This document shows positions 1-7,187 of a stretch of DNA of 8,173 nt, piece after piece. Source of the stretch: Bacteroidales bacterium (GTDB lineage: Bacteria; Bacteroidota; Bacteroidia; Bacteroidales; UBA7960). Position 1 is the first letter of the stretch, and each line of letters starts with the position of its first letter. The notes beneath the pieces were generated by a model. It was not told the origin of the DNA. It was given only the letters and a program-made list of their open reading frames with translations, and ran no database searches. The position numbers and the translations under genes are program-made. The stretch lies in the NCBI GenBank assembly GCA_007124575.1, contig SLEW01000320.1, forward strand, positions 1 through 8,173, in the 5' to 3' direction.

Positions 1-3000
1 CAGTTCGTTATCTCCGAATGGTATGGTGATGGGCTCAAAGGGTTCATACACTTCGATCTCTCCGGTGAGGAGGCCGTCCTGGTATCCGGCATCGATCACG
101 GTGAGTGACAGTCCTTCGATGGCCGGTGCAAGCTCTTCAAGGCCTGGAAACGATACTGCGAGGTCCATCCGGGGTATGAGGCCAGCCAGGTCGCCGGGAG
201 AAAAGTGGAAGAAGTCCACCACCACGTCGTGTGTGCGAAAGGCCAGGGGCTCCAGCCTGAACCCCAGCATCTCCAGTGGAGGCACCGCCAGGGGCGGGCT
301 AGTGCCGTCATGTACTTCCTGTCCGGGAATGACAAAGCCCGTGGGCCTCACCTCCACCCCCTGCATGGGGATCATCAGGCTGTCCTCATCCAGTATCATG
401 CCGAATTCAAAATCCAGGGCAGCATAAAAGTCAAACCCTTCCGTCTTGTCGTAATCCAGCGACAGGGAGTTGATCGCGTTAACCTTAAACACGAAGGGGT
501 GCAGGTCAAACTCCGGGAGCTTGGCACCGATGGCATATTGGAAGTCCGTGGTAAGCATATGCTGGTCATAGGAGATGTCGACGGCGGCACCGGCATAGTG
601 GTCGTCGTCGACCTGCAGCAAAAAGCTGCTTTCCATGTCGAATGAAAACACCGGGGGTGTTGCGGGGTTCAGGATATCATACTGGCCATATCCGTTCACT
701 GTATGTATTTGGAGCACGGCCAGGTCGTTGCCGGGGATCAGGGGCACGTTGGCCTCCATGTCCTGAAACTCCACACTTCCCTGCAGTACTCCGTTGGAAG
801 TGACGCGAAAAGACGTAAAGGCCTGGTCGCCCAGCTCTTGTTCAAATAGCGTAAGTTCCCCACTGAAAAAAAGCCCGTCAGCATGGTAGCTTTCACTTTC
901 CACCACCCCATAATAAACTTGTTTCAGCGACAGAGGGATGCCGAACCTTGAGAGGTCAAAGAAGTCGTCGGCATCCGGGATGGACACCGCTACTTCGCCT
1001 GCCTCAAAGCCAAGCGGGGACAGGGAAAACACCAGGTCGCTAAATTCCACGCCAACGGCAGGAGGTGCTGCCAGTTCACCTTGCAGGATGGGGAAAACAA
1101 AGTCTATGCTTTCTCCTTCGATGGTGTTGATGACGACCGCAAAATCCATCTCAGGGTGAGGGTCGATATTGACCAGCAGCTCTTCGCCGTCCTTGATCTG
1201 CAGGTAAGCCACGGCATGGGAAGGCAATGGCAATCTTTCCGGGATAAGCGCTTCAATGTCGATAAAGTCAAAGCTGGGATGAAAGCCCTGGGAGTCGATG
1301 ATGGCCACGGTCATCCCGTCATAGATTACTTCGATTTCACCGCTTGCCACCTGGAAGGGGTCCAGGCCAAAGGCAAAGTCATCTGAGAAAATTACGGCGA
1401 GGTCGTCCGTGGAGAACGTGGAGAATTTTATGGCTGCTTCTGCCGTGCCGGAGGCGTGCAGGCCTTCACTGTCAATTCGGACCTCGCCTGCCATATCAAA
1501 GAAAACACCCGGGTCAAGTTCTTCTGAGAGTCCGCTGCCGAGGGGCAACGCCTGGTATTTCAGCGAAAAATCCGTGGGGTCGATGCCTGCCTCAAAAGCG
1601 AACCCGGCATCAAAGTCGATGCTGCCGCTGGTTACCTGAAAGCTGAACAGGTCGAGCAAGAGGTCATTAAACACCACGTTGATGGATGTTTCCCCGGTGC
1701 GGAATTCCTGTGCGCCGGTGATAAACAAGCCGTCTTGTGAGATGATGGCTTCGTCGATTTGAAATTGCAGCACTGCTTCATCGGCGGGAACATTCCAGGT
1801 AAAGGGTTCATCAATATGAAAGTGCAGGGTATGGAACTCCCCTGTCATCAGGTTCAGGCCCAGCTCGCCGTGGATTTCGTTTGTGGGGCCATCATCCTGT
1901 CCCGGAAACTCCAGGTAGGCGGTAGCATCAAAGCTTGCTTGCTGGCTGTTGTCGTTACGGTAGAAGCTAAGCAGCGACCCGGTGATGCCGGCCGTATATG
2001 GACCTATGTTGAGCGGGCATGCAGGAATGATGTTTGTGAATTCCCCTTCCAGGATGCCGTCTCCCCTGATGTGGAGGTTTTCGGCTGAAAGGGACAGCGC
2101 CGGTGCATCATCACAATCGAAGGGCGTGCCGGGAAGCATTTCGGCCTCCAGTGAAGCATATCCGTCAAGTGCGAATGTGCCGGCATGGACTTCTCCGAAC
2201 AGGCCTCCGCCAAGTTCGTTGACTTGCAGGGTATAACCCGCACCCAGTGAATAACTGCATGCTCCTTCAGAGAAGGAAGTGGCTGGCAGATGCGCTGCAA
2301 ACGAGCCGCCGGAAAAAGAGGCATTCTCGATGTGCAGCGACAAGTTTCGCAGGCAGGAAGGAAGGTGAGTTGCAAAGTTTGGCGTGGTAAGCTCAAAGTC
2401 AAAAGAGAAGTCCCAGGGGCCGGGCATCATGCCATCCCAGTCGAACCACGGGAAGGTGAAGGCAGGCAAGGTAAAGGATGTGAGCCTGGCACCAAACCCG
2501 GCCAGCTCCAGTGGAGGAATCCACATAAGCTGATCCTCCTGGAAATGAAACTCGGGAAAGTGGATGCCTTGTTGGTCCAGTGTTATGCCGGCAAAGCCAC
2601 TGATCTTCAAGTCATCAAAGTCCGGAAAGGTCAGTGAGGCATCCAGGTGTATGCCGAAATCCCAGGCATTGGCCGCATGATCGTAGGAAACGTAAGGGTC
2701 TTGTATGCTTTGGATGGTCAATTGTGCGATGCCGAGGTCAATCGGAGGCGGGTGTGACACCAGGGGGGGCGGCCAGGCCTGTATGGTTACACCTTGTTCC
2801 GATGAGATGGATGCCAACATGGGGATTTCAAATACGTCATCATACAGGGCACCGAGGTGAATGGCTCCGCCAGCCTGTATGTCAAAACCAAAGCCTGTAT
2901 CACTTCCCCAGTCAATCTCGATGGTGCCCATGGCATGATGCAGATGCAAGCCTGCCAGGTCTGTTTCCGGCACCAGGGGAATGGAATACCCTATATTACA

Positions 3001-4458
3001 AGAAAAGCTGATCTGTGCAGGCGATTCTGATATGAGCAAATCCGTGATCTGACATGGCGTGGGTTCTGAGAAAAAGGTCAGGTGGGCATTGACTGTCAGA
3101 TAAGCGCCCGGTAAGGTCGCCGTAATGGATTGTACGGTGAGCTCCAGGGGGTTTACACCAAATTCAAACAGCGGGACCCCGGCAGGCCCCGTAGCCGTGA
3201 TGGATCCGAAAAAACCCGCAGGCCCCAGGTTCAGCACACCCTCCGCCTCCAGGTTTTGTCCGGTGGGGTCGATGATCTCTGCTTCCACCGAGAGGCCTTC
3301 CATCATGGACCATTGTATGCTGTTTAAGGTTACAATGTCACCAATGCCTTGATGCGGAAAGATCTCGGCCTCCACATGGCCACTGACAGTGCCTCCCATG
3401 GCCACCGCTGTGTCTTCGGATGTGAAATTCACCTGCAGGTCATCACAAAAAACGGTGATGTCCACCTGCCCTGTTTCAGGCAAGTGAATACGTAAGGTGG
3501 CCTGGCCGTTAATTATGTAGAATTGACCGTCCGCATGAATTTCCAAATCATCCAGGTTAACAATCTCTGCAAATTCAGGTATCAGCTGTATGCTCTCCAG
3601 GTCGTCAATGTCAACGAAAAAGTCTCCTACGGTAAACGTGAAAATCTCCGTAAGTCCTTCGTCACTGAGCGGGATCCTGTCGTCGACCTCATATGCCTTG
3701 ATACGCCAGGCGTAATCCTGGCCCATATCGAAGGGAAGCTCGTCCGGTGTATGAATGAACACGGGCTGCATCGTGGTCTCCAGCACGTGCTCCCGGTTAG
3801 CCTGGATGGCCTGCAGGGGCGTTTGGCCGGCAAGCAATTCAACAATAAGGATTTCATATTCGAACCGGAAACCCGGAATGGGGATAACCGGTGTCCATGA
3901 AAATACAGAGTAGATAGGAGGTGCCAACCCTTCATCCATGGGCGATATCAGCAAGGGAGGCTGAGGATAGCGCACTTCAAACCAGGCAAAGCCCGGTATG
4001 CTTGTAACCATATGAAACGCATCGACGGCCACGACGTCTATTTCCAGCTCGTAGCTGCCTTCGGCTAAAACGCCCGTTCGGATCACCTCCTCAAGCATAG
4101 CATTTTCAAAATAATCATACAGGTCGCCCGAGAACGTCACCTTGGGGATGTCGTCAAAGGTTACATAGTAGTAGGTGCCGGGTTCATACCAAACCGGATC
4201 AGAGGAGGCCTGCAACAGCTCTGTGCCATCCCGCGTCAGCCTTACCTCCCACGTGAAAGCGGCAGGTTCCGGATTGGTGCTGTTATACGATAACTGCACG
4301 TGATACTTCCCCTGGTAATAATTGTCTTCAATGTCGCTGATGTAAGGAGAGGGAAATACGGGCGGAATACCCCCGATGGTTACCTGCATGGTCTCCTGGG
4401 TGTGCGCAGACGTTACTGATGCGAGAAAGACCAGGATGAGTAGTATGATTTTTTTCAT
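1..4458 (-). CDS. Giant secreted beta-rich repeat protein with TANFOR/FnIII-like N-terminus, C-terminus beyond window edge
   Basis: Seen: codons from the ATG at 4458-4456 stay open for 1486 residues to position 1, with no in-frame stop, so the 3' end lies outside the window. Residues 1-18 form a signal peptide (MKK, hydrophobic run, TSA before H19) with no lipobox Cys. Residues 25-280 contain IPPVFPSPYISD, a WTP motif near 188, and DYAWRIKAYE (248-257) just before an FTFTV strand. This pattern resembles TANFOR/fibronectin-like N-termini of Bacteroidota surface proteins (inference). From about 285 onward the protein is alternating hydrophobic/polar beta sequence built of diverged repeats, including a ~235-residue block present twice. 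It is very acidic: residues 927-1166 hold 45 Asp/Glu but only 5 Lys/Arg. No enzymatic motif was recognised, and the sorting signal, if any, is off-window. The ATG has an A/T-rich leader and no Shine-Dalgarno site. It is transcribed divergently from the T9SS cargo gene at 5250. The likely role is structural or adhesive at the cell surface; the function is unknown. Confidence 0.5.
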   Translation of the reverse strand, partial: MKKIILLILVFLASVTSAHTQETMQVTIGGIPPVFPSPYISDIEDNYYQGKYHVQLSYNSTNPEPAAFTWEVRLTRDGTELLQASSDPVWYEPGTYYYVTFDDIPKVTFSGDLYDYFENAMLEEVIRTGVLAEGSYELEIDVVAVDAFHMVTSIPGFAWFEVRYPQPPLLISPMDEGLAPPIYSVFSWTPVIPIPGFRFEYEILIVELLAGQTPLQAIQANREHVLETTMQPVFIHTPDELPFDMGQDYAWRIKAYEVDDRIPLSDEGLTEIFTFTVGDFFVDIDDLESIQLIPEFAEIVNLDDLEIHADGQFYIINGQATLRIHLPETGQVDITVFCDDLQVNFTSEDTAVAMGGTVSGHVEAEIFPHQGIGDIVTLNSIQWSMMEGLSVEAEIIDPTGQNLEAEGVLNLGPAGFFGSITATGPAGVPLFEFGVNPLELTVQSITATLPGAYLTVNAHLTFFSEPTPCQITDLLISESPAQISFSCNIGYSIPLVPETDLAGLHLHHAMGTIEIDWGSDTGFGFDIQAGGAIHLGALYDDVFEIPMLASISSEQGVTIQAWPPPLVSHPPPIDLGIAQLTIQSIQDPYVSYDHAANAWDFGIHLDASLTFPDFDDLKISGFAGITLDQQGIHFPEFHFQEDQLMWIPPLELAGFGARLTSFTLPAFTFPWFDWDGMMPGPWDFSFDFELTTPNFATHLPSCLRNLSLHIENASFSGGSFAAHLPATSFSEGACSYSLGAGYTLQVNELGGGLFGEVHAGTFALDGYASLEAEMLPGTPFDCDDAPALSLSAENLHIRGDGILEGEFTNIIPACPLNIGPYTAGITGSLLSFYRNDNSQQASFDATAYLEFPGQDDGPTNEIHGELGLNLMTGEFHTLHFHIDEPFTWNVPADEAVLQFQIDEAIISQDGLFITGAQEFRTGETSINVVFNDLLLDLFSFQVTSGSIDFDAGFAFEAGIDPTDFSLKYQALPLGSGLSEELDPGVFFDMAGEVRIDSEGLHASGTAEAAIKFSTFSTDDLAVIFSDDFAFGLDPFQVASGEIEVIYDGMTVAIIDSQGFHPSFDFIDIEALIPERLPLPSHAVAYLQIKDGEELLVNIDPHPEMDFAVVINTIEGESIDFVFPILQGELAAPPAVGVEFSDLVFSLSPLGFEAGEVAVSIPDADDFFDLSRFGIPLSLKQVYYGVVESESYHADGLFFSGELTLFEQELGDQAFTSFRVTSNGVLQGSVEFQDMEANVPLIPGNDLAVLQIHTVNGYGQYDILNPATPPVFSFDMESSFLLQVDDDHYAGAAVDISYDQHMLTTDFQYAIGAKLPEFDLHPFVFKVNAINSLSLDYDKTEGFDFYAALDFEFGMILDEDSLMIPMQGVEVRPTGFVIPGQEVHDGTSPPLAVPPLEMLGFRLEPLAFRTHDVVVDFFHFSPGDLAGLIPRMDLAVSFPGLEELAPAIEGLSLTVIDAGYQDGLLTGEIEVYEPFEPITIPFGDNEL
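49..750 (-). repeat. Internal protein duplication, copy 2 (residues 1237-1470 of the giant protein)
   Basis: This is the partner of the block at 2281-2985. Matching anchors are VPLIPGNDLA (1238-1247), YD (1336-1337), GFVIP (1374-1378), VPPLEMLGF (1392-1400) and LSLTVIDA (1450-1457). The few indels suggest a shared fold that is under constraint. Where the copy ends is uncertain because it comes close to the window edge. Confidence 0.72.
2281..2985 (-). repeat. Internal protein duplication, copy 1 (residues 492-726 of the giant protein)
   Basis: This block aligns with copy 2 at an almost constant offset of 743-745 residues. Anchors in this copy are IPLVPETDLA (493-502), a YD pair (592-593), GIHFP (631-635), IPPLELAGF (647-655) and LSLHIENA (706-713). 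Copy 2 has VPLIPGNDLA, YD, GFVIP, VPPLEMLGF and LSLTVIDA at the matching positions. The similarity is at protein level and diverged, so this is an old duplication and not a recent DNA repeat. Confidence 0.75.
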
Positions 4459-4663
4459 CTGTTAATAATTTTAATATTTCGGTCAGATGGAACCTCCATT
4501 AGACAATCATTTCCCTGTGTGTCAATTTTTTGGCATGGAGGTTTCATCTGTTTATAATTTGATTAAATCGGTCACATGCCTGTCCCGCTCATGCGTGGAG
4601 AGCTCGCCATGCAATAATCATCGCCGTGTGTGTCAAAATCTTGTCGCGGGCGTTTCATGCTGT
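4453..4663. repeat. Degenerate tandem repeats of the giant gene's start and leader
   Basis: Two adjacent units begin with nearly the same sequence: 4453-4490 and 4542-4579 match at 31 of 38 bases, including the reverse complement of the giant gene's ATG and its A/T-rich leader. Later in each unit, 4504-4551 and 4615-4663 also match over most of about 48 bases around a CCNTGTGTGTCAA core. A third, poorer partial copy starts near 4653 and includes CCCTGTGTGC at 4678-4687. On the minus strand each unit carries a TTGACACACA stretch and ends in a short ATGAAA. This looks like duplication of the 5' leader; any regulatory role is inferred. Confidence 0.6.
4484..4550. repeat. 16-bp inverted repeat upstream of the giant gene
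   Basis: CAGATGGAACCTCCAT (4484-4499) and ATGGAGGTTTCATCTG (4535-4550) are reverse complements at 15 of 16 positions, around a 35-base spacer that holds the TTGACACACA stretch on the minus strand. The inner arm ends 25 bp upstream of the giant gene's ATG. It could be an operator, a leader RNA hairpin, or the arms of a small invertible segment. The sequence alone does not decide between these. Confidence 0.55.
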
Positions 4664-5141
4664 CATTTCTACTCACGCCCTGTGTGCTTTCTTATGTGTA
4701 TAGATATCCCGTCTTAGTTGCAGAGGAGTAACCCCTTCCCGCTGCAAAACATGGCATGGATCAACATGTTTTCCATTTGTTTGAATACAGCCATGTCACG
4801 AATTGCCCGCAGGCAAGACAAAAGATGTCCTTTTAATGTATGTTCAGGTAAGTGCTCTGCTCTAACCGACGATGGTCGTTAAAGATAAATAGAGAGGTAA
4901 CGGGAAGTTTAACAATAGTAGTGATGAATCGACTCCCCGCAGGTTTGTTGTTTTTGTGCGGAGGAACCAGATAGAACTGAAACAAAATGACCCTGTCAGC
5001 ACTTTTATTATATCCACCTTGTACAAATGTAAATAAAAATTTAACTTAAATACTTGTTTAACCTAATTTTTAACCTTTTTAAATTACAGAGAAACCTCCG
5101 GGTACTACAAAGACAGTAAAAATAATTTCTAACCAGCATTA
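4664..5141. other. Divergent intergenic region without a supported gene
   Basis: No convincing coding sequence was seen. The part up to about 4980 has mixed composition and includes a short inverted repeat, TTGCAG (4718-4723) with CTGCAA (4742-4747). From about 5000 to 5100 it is strongly A/T-rich with several TTTAAC / TTTTAACC runs, typical of Bacteroidota upstream DNA. It probably holds the promoter regions of the two divergent surface-protein genes. Confidence 0.5.
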
Positions 5142-5173
5142 TTTGTAACAGAGCCAGTTTTTCACTATCATTG
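5142..5173 (+). promoter_or_regulatory. Candidate Bacteroidota-type promoter for the T9SS cargo gene
   Basis: TTTG at 5142-5145 is separated by 20 bases from TATCATTG at 5166-5173. The known Bacteroidota consensus is a -33 TTTG/TTG and a -7 TAnnTTTG about 19-21 bases apart, and the second box here has one mismatch. Transcription would start about 70 bases before the ATG at 5250. The match is by eye in A/T-rich DNA, so chance is possible. Confidence 0.35.
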
Positions 5174-5249
5174 TAAACAGATTTCCAATAATGCTTTTTC
5201 TGGAAGCAGGTTTATAATACAACACATCAAAAATTAAACGTACAAGCTT

Positions 5250-6149
5250 ATGAAAAAACTTACAACTTCAACTTTCTTACTTGTAGCAGCTCTTATGCTT
5301 GCTTTTGGTCCTGCTGCCACAGCGCAGCATAGCGACAAAGACGCCCACGGCCTTCCTTTCATGGAAGATTTTGAAGCCATGGGAGACGAAACGCCGGATG
5401 ACTGGATCCCGGAAGGCTGGCTTAACATCGACGGCAATGACAATGGCCACAAATGGTACTGGGCAGACTTCGGTGACCCGGAAGAAGAAGACTACGAAGC
5501 GTACATGCTTTCCCGCTCCTGGGATGGAGATAATCCGGTTGATCCCGACAGCTGGCTTATCACCCCTGCCATCGAACTGGATGAAGTGGGCGGGGAACAG
5601 GAGATCGAGCTCACCTTTTATGTGACCCCGACAGCGTCGACGGCCGGTTTCCGGACTGAAAAATACCAGGTGCTTGTTTCCACCACCGATGATGACCCGG
5701 AAAGCTTTACGATGATCTACGAAGAAACGCTATCTGAGGATGATGAGAACTGGGTGTGGCTTGAGAGAGTACTCGACCTCACAGAATATGCCGGTGAAAC
5801 TGTATACGTGGCATTCCGCCACTATGATTCGCCTGACAATGACAGGATCGCCCTGGAAAGGGTCATGATCGAAGTTGTGGGCGACGATGATGTGTCTGTG
5901 CCTGATGTGGCCGATGAAACAGCCATCAGCGTATTTCCCAACCCCGCCTCTTCATCCCTGACCATCTCATCAAAAAATCAGATCAGTGAAGTCATCATGA
6001 CCGACATTACCGGAAGAACAGTCAAGGCCCTGCCGGCAAACGATGTCTCTGTCACCCTGAACATCTCCGGCATCAGCAACGGATTTTACCTCGTAAACAT
6101 CCACACGGACAAAGGTGTGCACACACAAAAGGTACAGGTCATACACTAG
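5250..6149 (+). CDS. Secreted T9SS cargo protein with cleaved-adhesin / choice-of-anchor-J-like domain
   Basis: The 299-residue protein has a signal peptide (residues 1-25, MKK start, hydrophobic core, ATA before Q26). Residues 36-210 follow the pattern of the cleaved adhesin/choice-of-anchor J domain known from gingipains and hemagglutinins: PFMEDFE near the start, PEGWLNIDGNDNGHKW (54-69), DSWLITPAIEL (100-110), YQVLVSTT (139-146), and DLTEYAGETVYVAFRHYD (176-193) before a closing LERVMIEV strand. Residues 225-299 are a type A T9SS sorting domain: VFPNPASS, DITGRTV, GISNGFYLVNI and a terminal KVQVIH strand. Such proteins cross the outer membrane by the T9SS and are attached to the surface or released. 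The domain is a beta-sandwich often involved in binding; the ligand is unknown. The protein is acidic, with clusters such as DPEEEDYE. It has a single anchor-J domain and no protease or hydrolase domain. It is preceded by a long A/T-rich leader and followed by a terminator, so it is probably monocistronic. Confidence 0.93.
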   Translation: MKKLTTSTFLLVAALMLAFGPAATAQHSDKDAHGLPFMEDFEAMGDETPDDWIPEGWLNIDGNDNGHKWYWADFGDPEEEDYEAYMLSRSWDGDNPVDPDSWLITPAIELDEVGGEQEIELTFYVTPTASTAGFRTEKYQVLVSTTDDDPESFTMIYEETLSEDDENWVWLERVLDLTEYAGETVYVAFRHYDSPDNDRIALERVMIEVVGDDDVSVPDVADETAISVFPNPASSSLTISSKNQISEVIMTDITGRTVKALPANDVSVTLNISGISNGFYLVNIHTDKGVHTQKVQVIH

Positions 6150-6168
6150 GGTGTTTCTTTAAACAGGG

Positions 6169-6191
6169 ATTACCGGGCGGTATAATTTTTT
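6169..6191 (+). terminator. Weak hairpin plus T-run just after the T9SS cargo gene
   Basis: ATTACC (6169-6174) can pair with GGTATAAT (6179-6186) with a small bulge, and a T-run follows (6186-6191). The stem is short, so this is at best a secondary terminator ahead of the stronger one at 6223. Confidence 0.3.
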
Positions 6192-6222
6192 CTTTAACAT
6201 AACACGCTCTGGTAAAAGCAAT

Positions 6223-6268
6223 AAACCCGGGCTGCCTCTCCATAAAAAGAAGGTTTCCCGGGTTTTTT
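6223..6268 (+). terminator. Rho-independent terminator between convergent genes
   Basis: AAACCCGGG (6223-6231) pairs perfectly with CCCGGGTTT (6257-6265) across a 25-base loop, and the T-run reaches 6268. It lies 74 bases after the stop of the T9SS cargo gene and between that gene and the convergent radical SAM gene. The T-tract favours the plus strand, but the symmetric GC-rich stem could also slow transcription from the minus side. Confidence 0.75.
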
Positions 6269-6334
6269 ATACGCATCGGCGAGGTACGTCATATACACAA
6301 GGCAGAAAAGTCATTCTTCAAACAAAAAACATCA

Positions 6335-7114
6335 TCAGGAATACACCTCTGTGGAAATCCCCAGCTCCTCCACCTTGCCGGCTATCTTCTGCAGCTCATC
6401 CAAATCGACCTTTTCCACATTTTCAGCGGGCGTGGCCCGGGCAATGGGATAGATCATAACCCCTTTGGGCTGTAATATTTTAAGGTACTCCAGCCAGGCA
6501 TTGACCTCTTCCGGGGTTGTGTTGTCGAAGGGTTTGCCCTCGTGGGTTCCGCGCACAAAAAGACTCTGTACAATCATCTGGCCCTTAAACTGTGAAAGGT
6601 TGCTGATGATCTGGTCAAGGCTGATTTTCATCCTGGGGTTGTTGATCTGCTGAAAGGTTTCTTCGTTGCCTGCATCCAGCTTCAGGATGTTCTGATCGAC
6701 CTTTTTCAAGGCTGAGGCCACCTCCGGCTTCCCGGCAAGGCTTCCATTGCTGAGCACGGCGATACGGGCAAAGGGATAATGTTTGTCCCTCAGCCCGATG
6801 GTGTCATCGATGATGCGGGCAAAATCCTTGTGTAAGGTAGGTTCGCCGTTGCCGGCAAAGGTGATGGCGTCGAGCATGGCACGCTTCTTACGCATGGCCG
6901 TCAGCTTTTCATCCAGGGCTTGCTGTATTTCTTCGCGTGTGGGGTAGGTAAGGCAAGCTTCTTTTTTGGGCTTTGTCCAGCCGCACTCGCAATAGAGGCA
7001 GTTGAAGGTGCAGTGTTTTTTGTTCAGTGGAAGGAGGTTGACGCCCAGGGAAATCCCGAGCCGTCGGCTTTTGATGGGGCCAAATATGATCTGTTCAAAA
7101 AGAAAACCGTTCAT
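6335..7114 (-). CDS. Radical SAM protein (COG0731-like Fe-S oxidoreductase)
   Basis: With the start chosen at 7114 the protein has 259 residues. The radical SAM cluster motif is C35-x3-C39-x2-C42 (KHCTFNCLYCECGW), with an extra Cys at 44. GNGEP (88-92) is the SAM-binding glycine-rich motif, and SNGS (122-125) and KLDAGN (145-150) fit the following strands of the partial TIM barrel. The N-terminal block FGPIKSRRLGISLGVNLLP (11-29) is characteristic of this group, related by fold to COG0731/TYW1-type enzymes. The family reductively cleaves S-adenosylmethionine with a [4Fe-4S] cluster; the substrate of this bacterial branch is not known to me. An ATG at 7174 would add 20 residues (MCQSWYF...) that do not look like the family, so I prefer 7114. 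Neither start has a Shine-Dalgarno site. The gene lies about 95 bp downstream of lspA in the same direction and may be co-transcribed. Confidence 0.88.
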   Translation of the reverse strand: MNGFLFEQIIFGPIKSRRLGISLGVNLLPLNKKHCTFNCLYCECGWTKPKKEACLTYPTREEIQQALDEKLTAMRKKRAMLDAITFAGNGEPTLHKDFARIIDDTIGLRDKHYPFARIAVLSNGSLAGKPEVASALKKVDQNILKLDAGNEETFQQINNPRMKISLDQIISNLSQFKGQMIVQSLFVRGTHEGKPFDNTTPEEVNAWLEYLKILQPKGVMIYPIARATPAENVEKVDLDELQKIAGKVEELGISTEVYS

Positions 7115-7187
7115 GCAAAGGGGAAATTGGTTTTTCTGTATCTGTTTTTTGTTGAAATACCAGGATTGACACACGGATGACGGGGTG

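Noticed and set aside
23..3900. Many plus- and minus-strand reading frames of 60-146 codons inside the first 4.4 kb
   Set aside because: They overlap the continuous minus-strand giant frame in other frames, have no recognisable domains or signal peptides, and have low-complexity Arg/Ser/Pro-rich composition typical of shadow frames.
1..4458. Possibility that the giant gene is a frameshifted pseudogene
   Set aside because: Reading each triplet from 4458 to 1 shows no stop, and repeat anchors keep the same frame and near-constant offset throughout.
4593..4612. 20-bp near-palindrome centred on GAGCTC in the second leader unit
   Set aside because: It has two mismatched pairs, no T-run and no counterpart in the first unit, so it is not separable from chance.
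4453..4687. CRISPR-like array upstream of the giant gene
   Set aside because: The repeats are only two to three, strongly diverged, unequal in length (89 and 111 bp) and not separated by unique spacers of constant size.
4487..4717. Plus-strand frame of 76 codons in the intergenic region
   Set aside because: It lies across the duplicated leader repeats, is Cys/Ser-rich without a family pattern, and has no start context or neighbour support.
5234..5452. Minus-strand frame of 72 codons over the 5' end of the T9SS cargo gene
   Set aside because: It is the reverse of a signal-peptide and adhesin-domain coding region and has no independent support.
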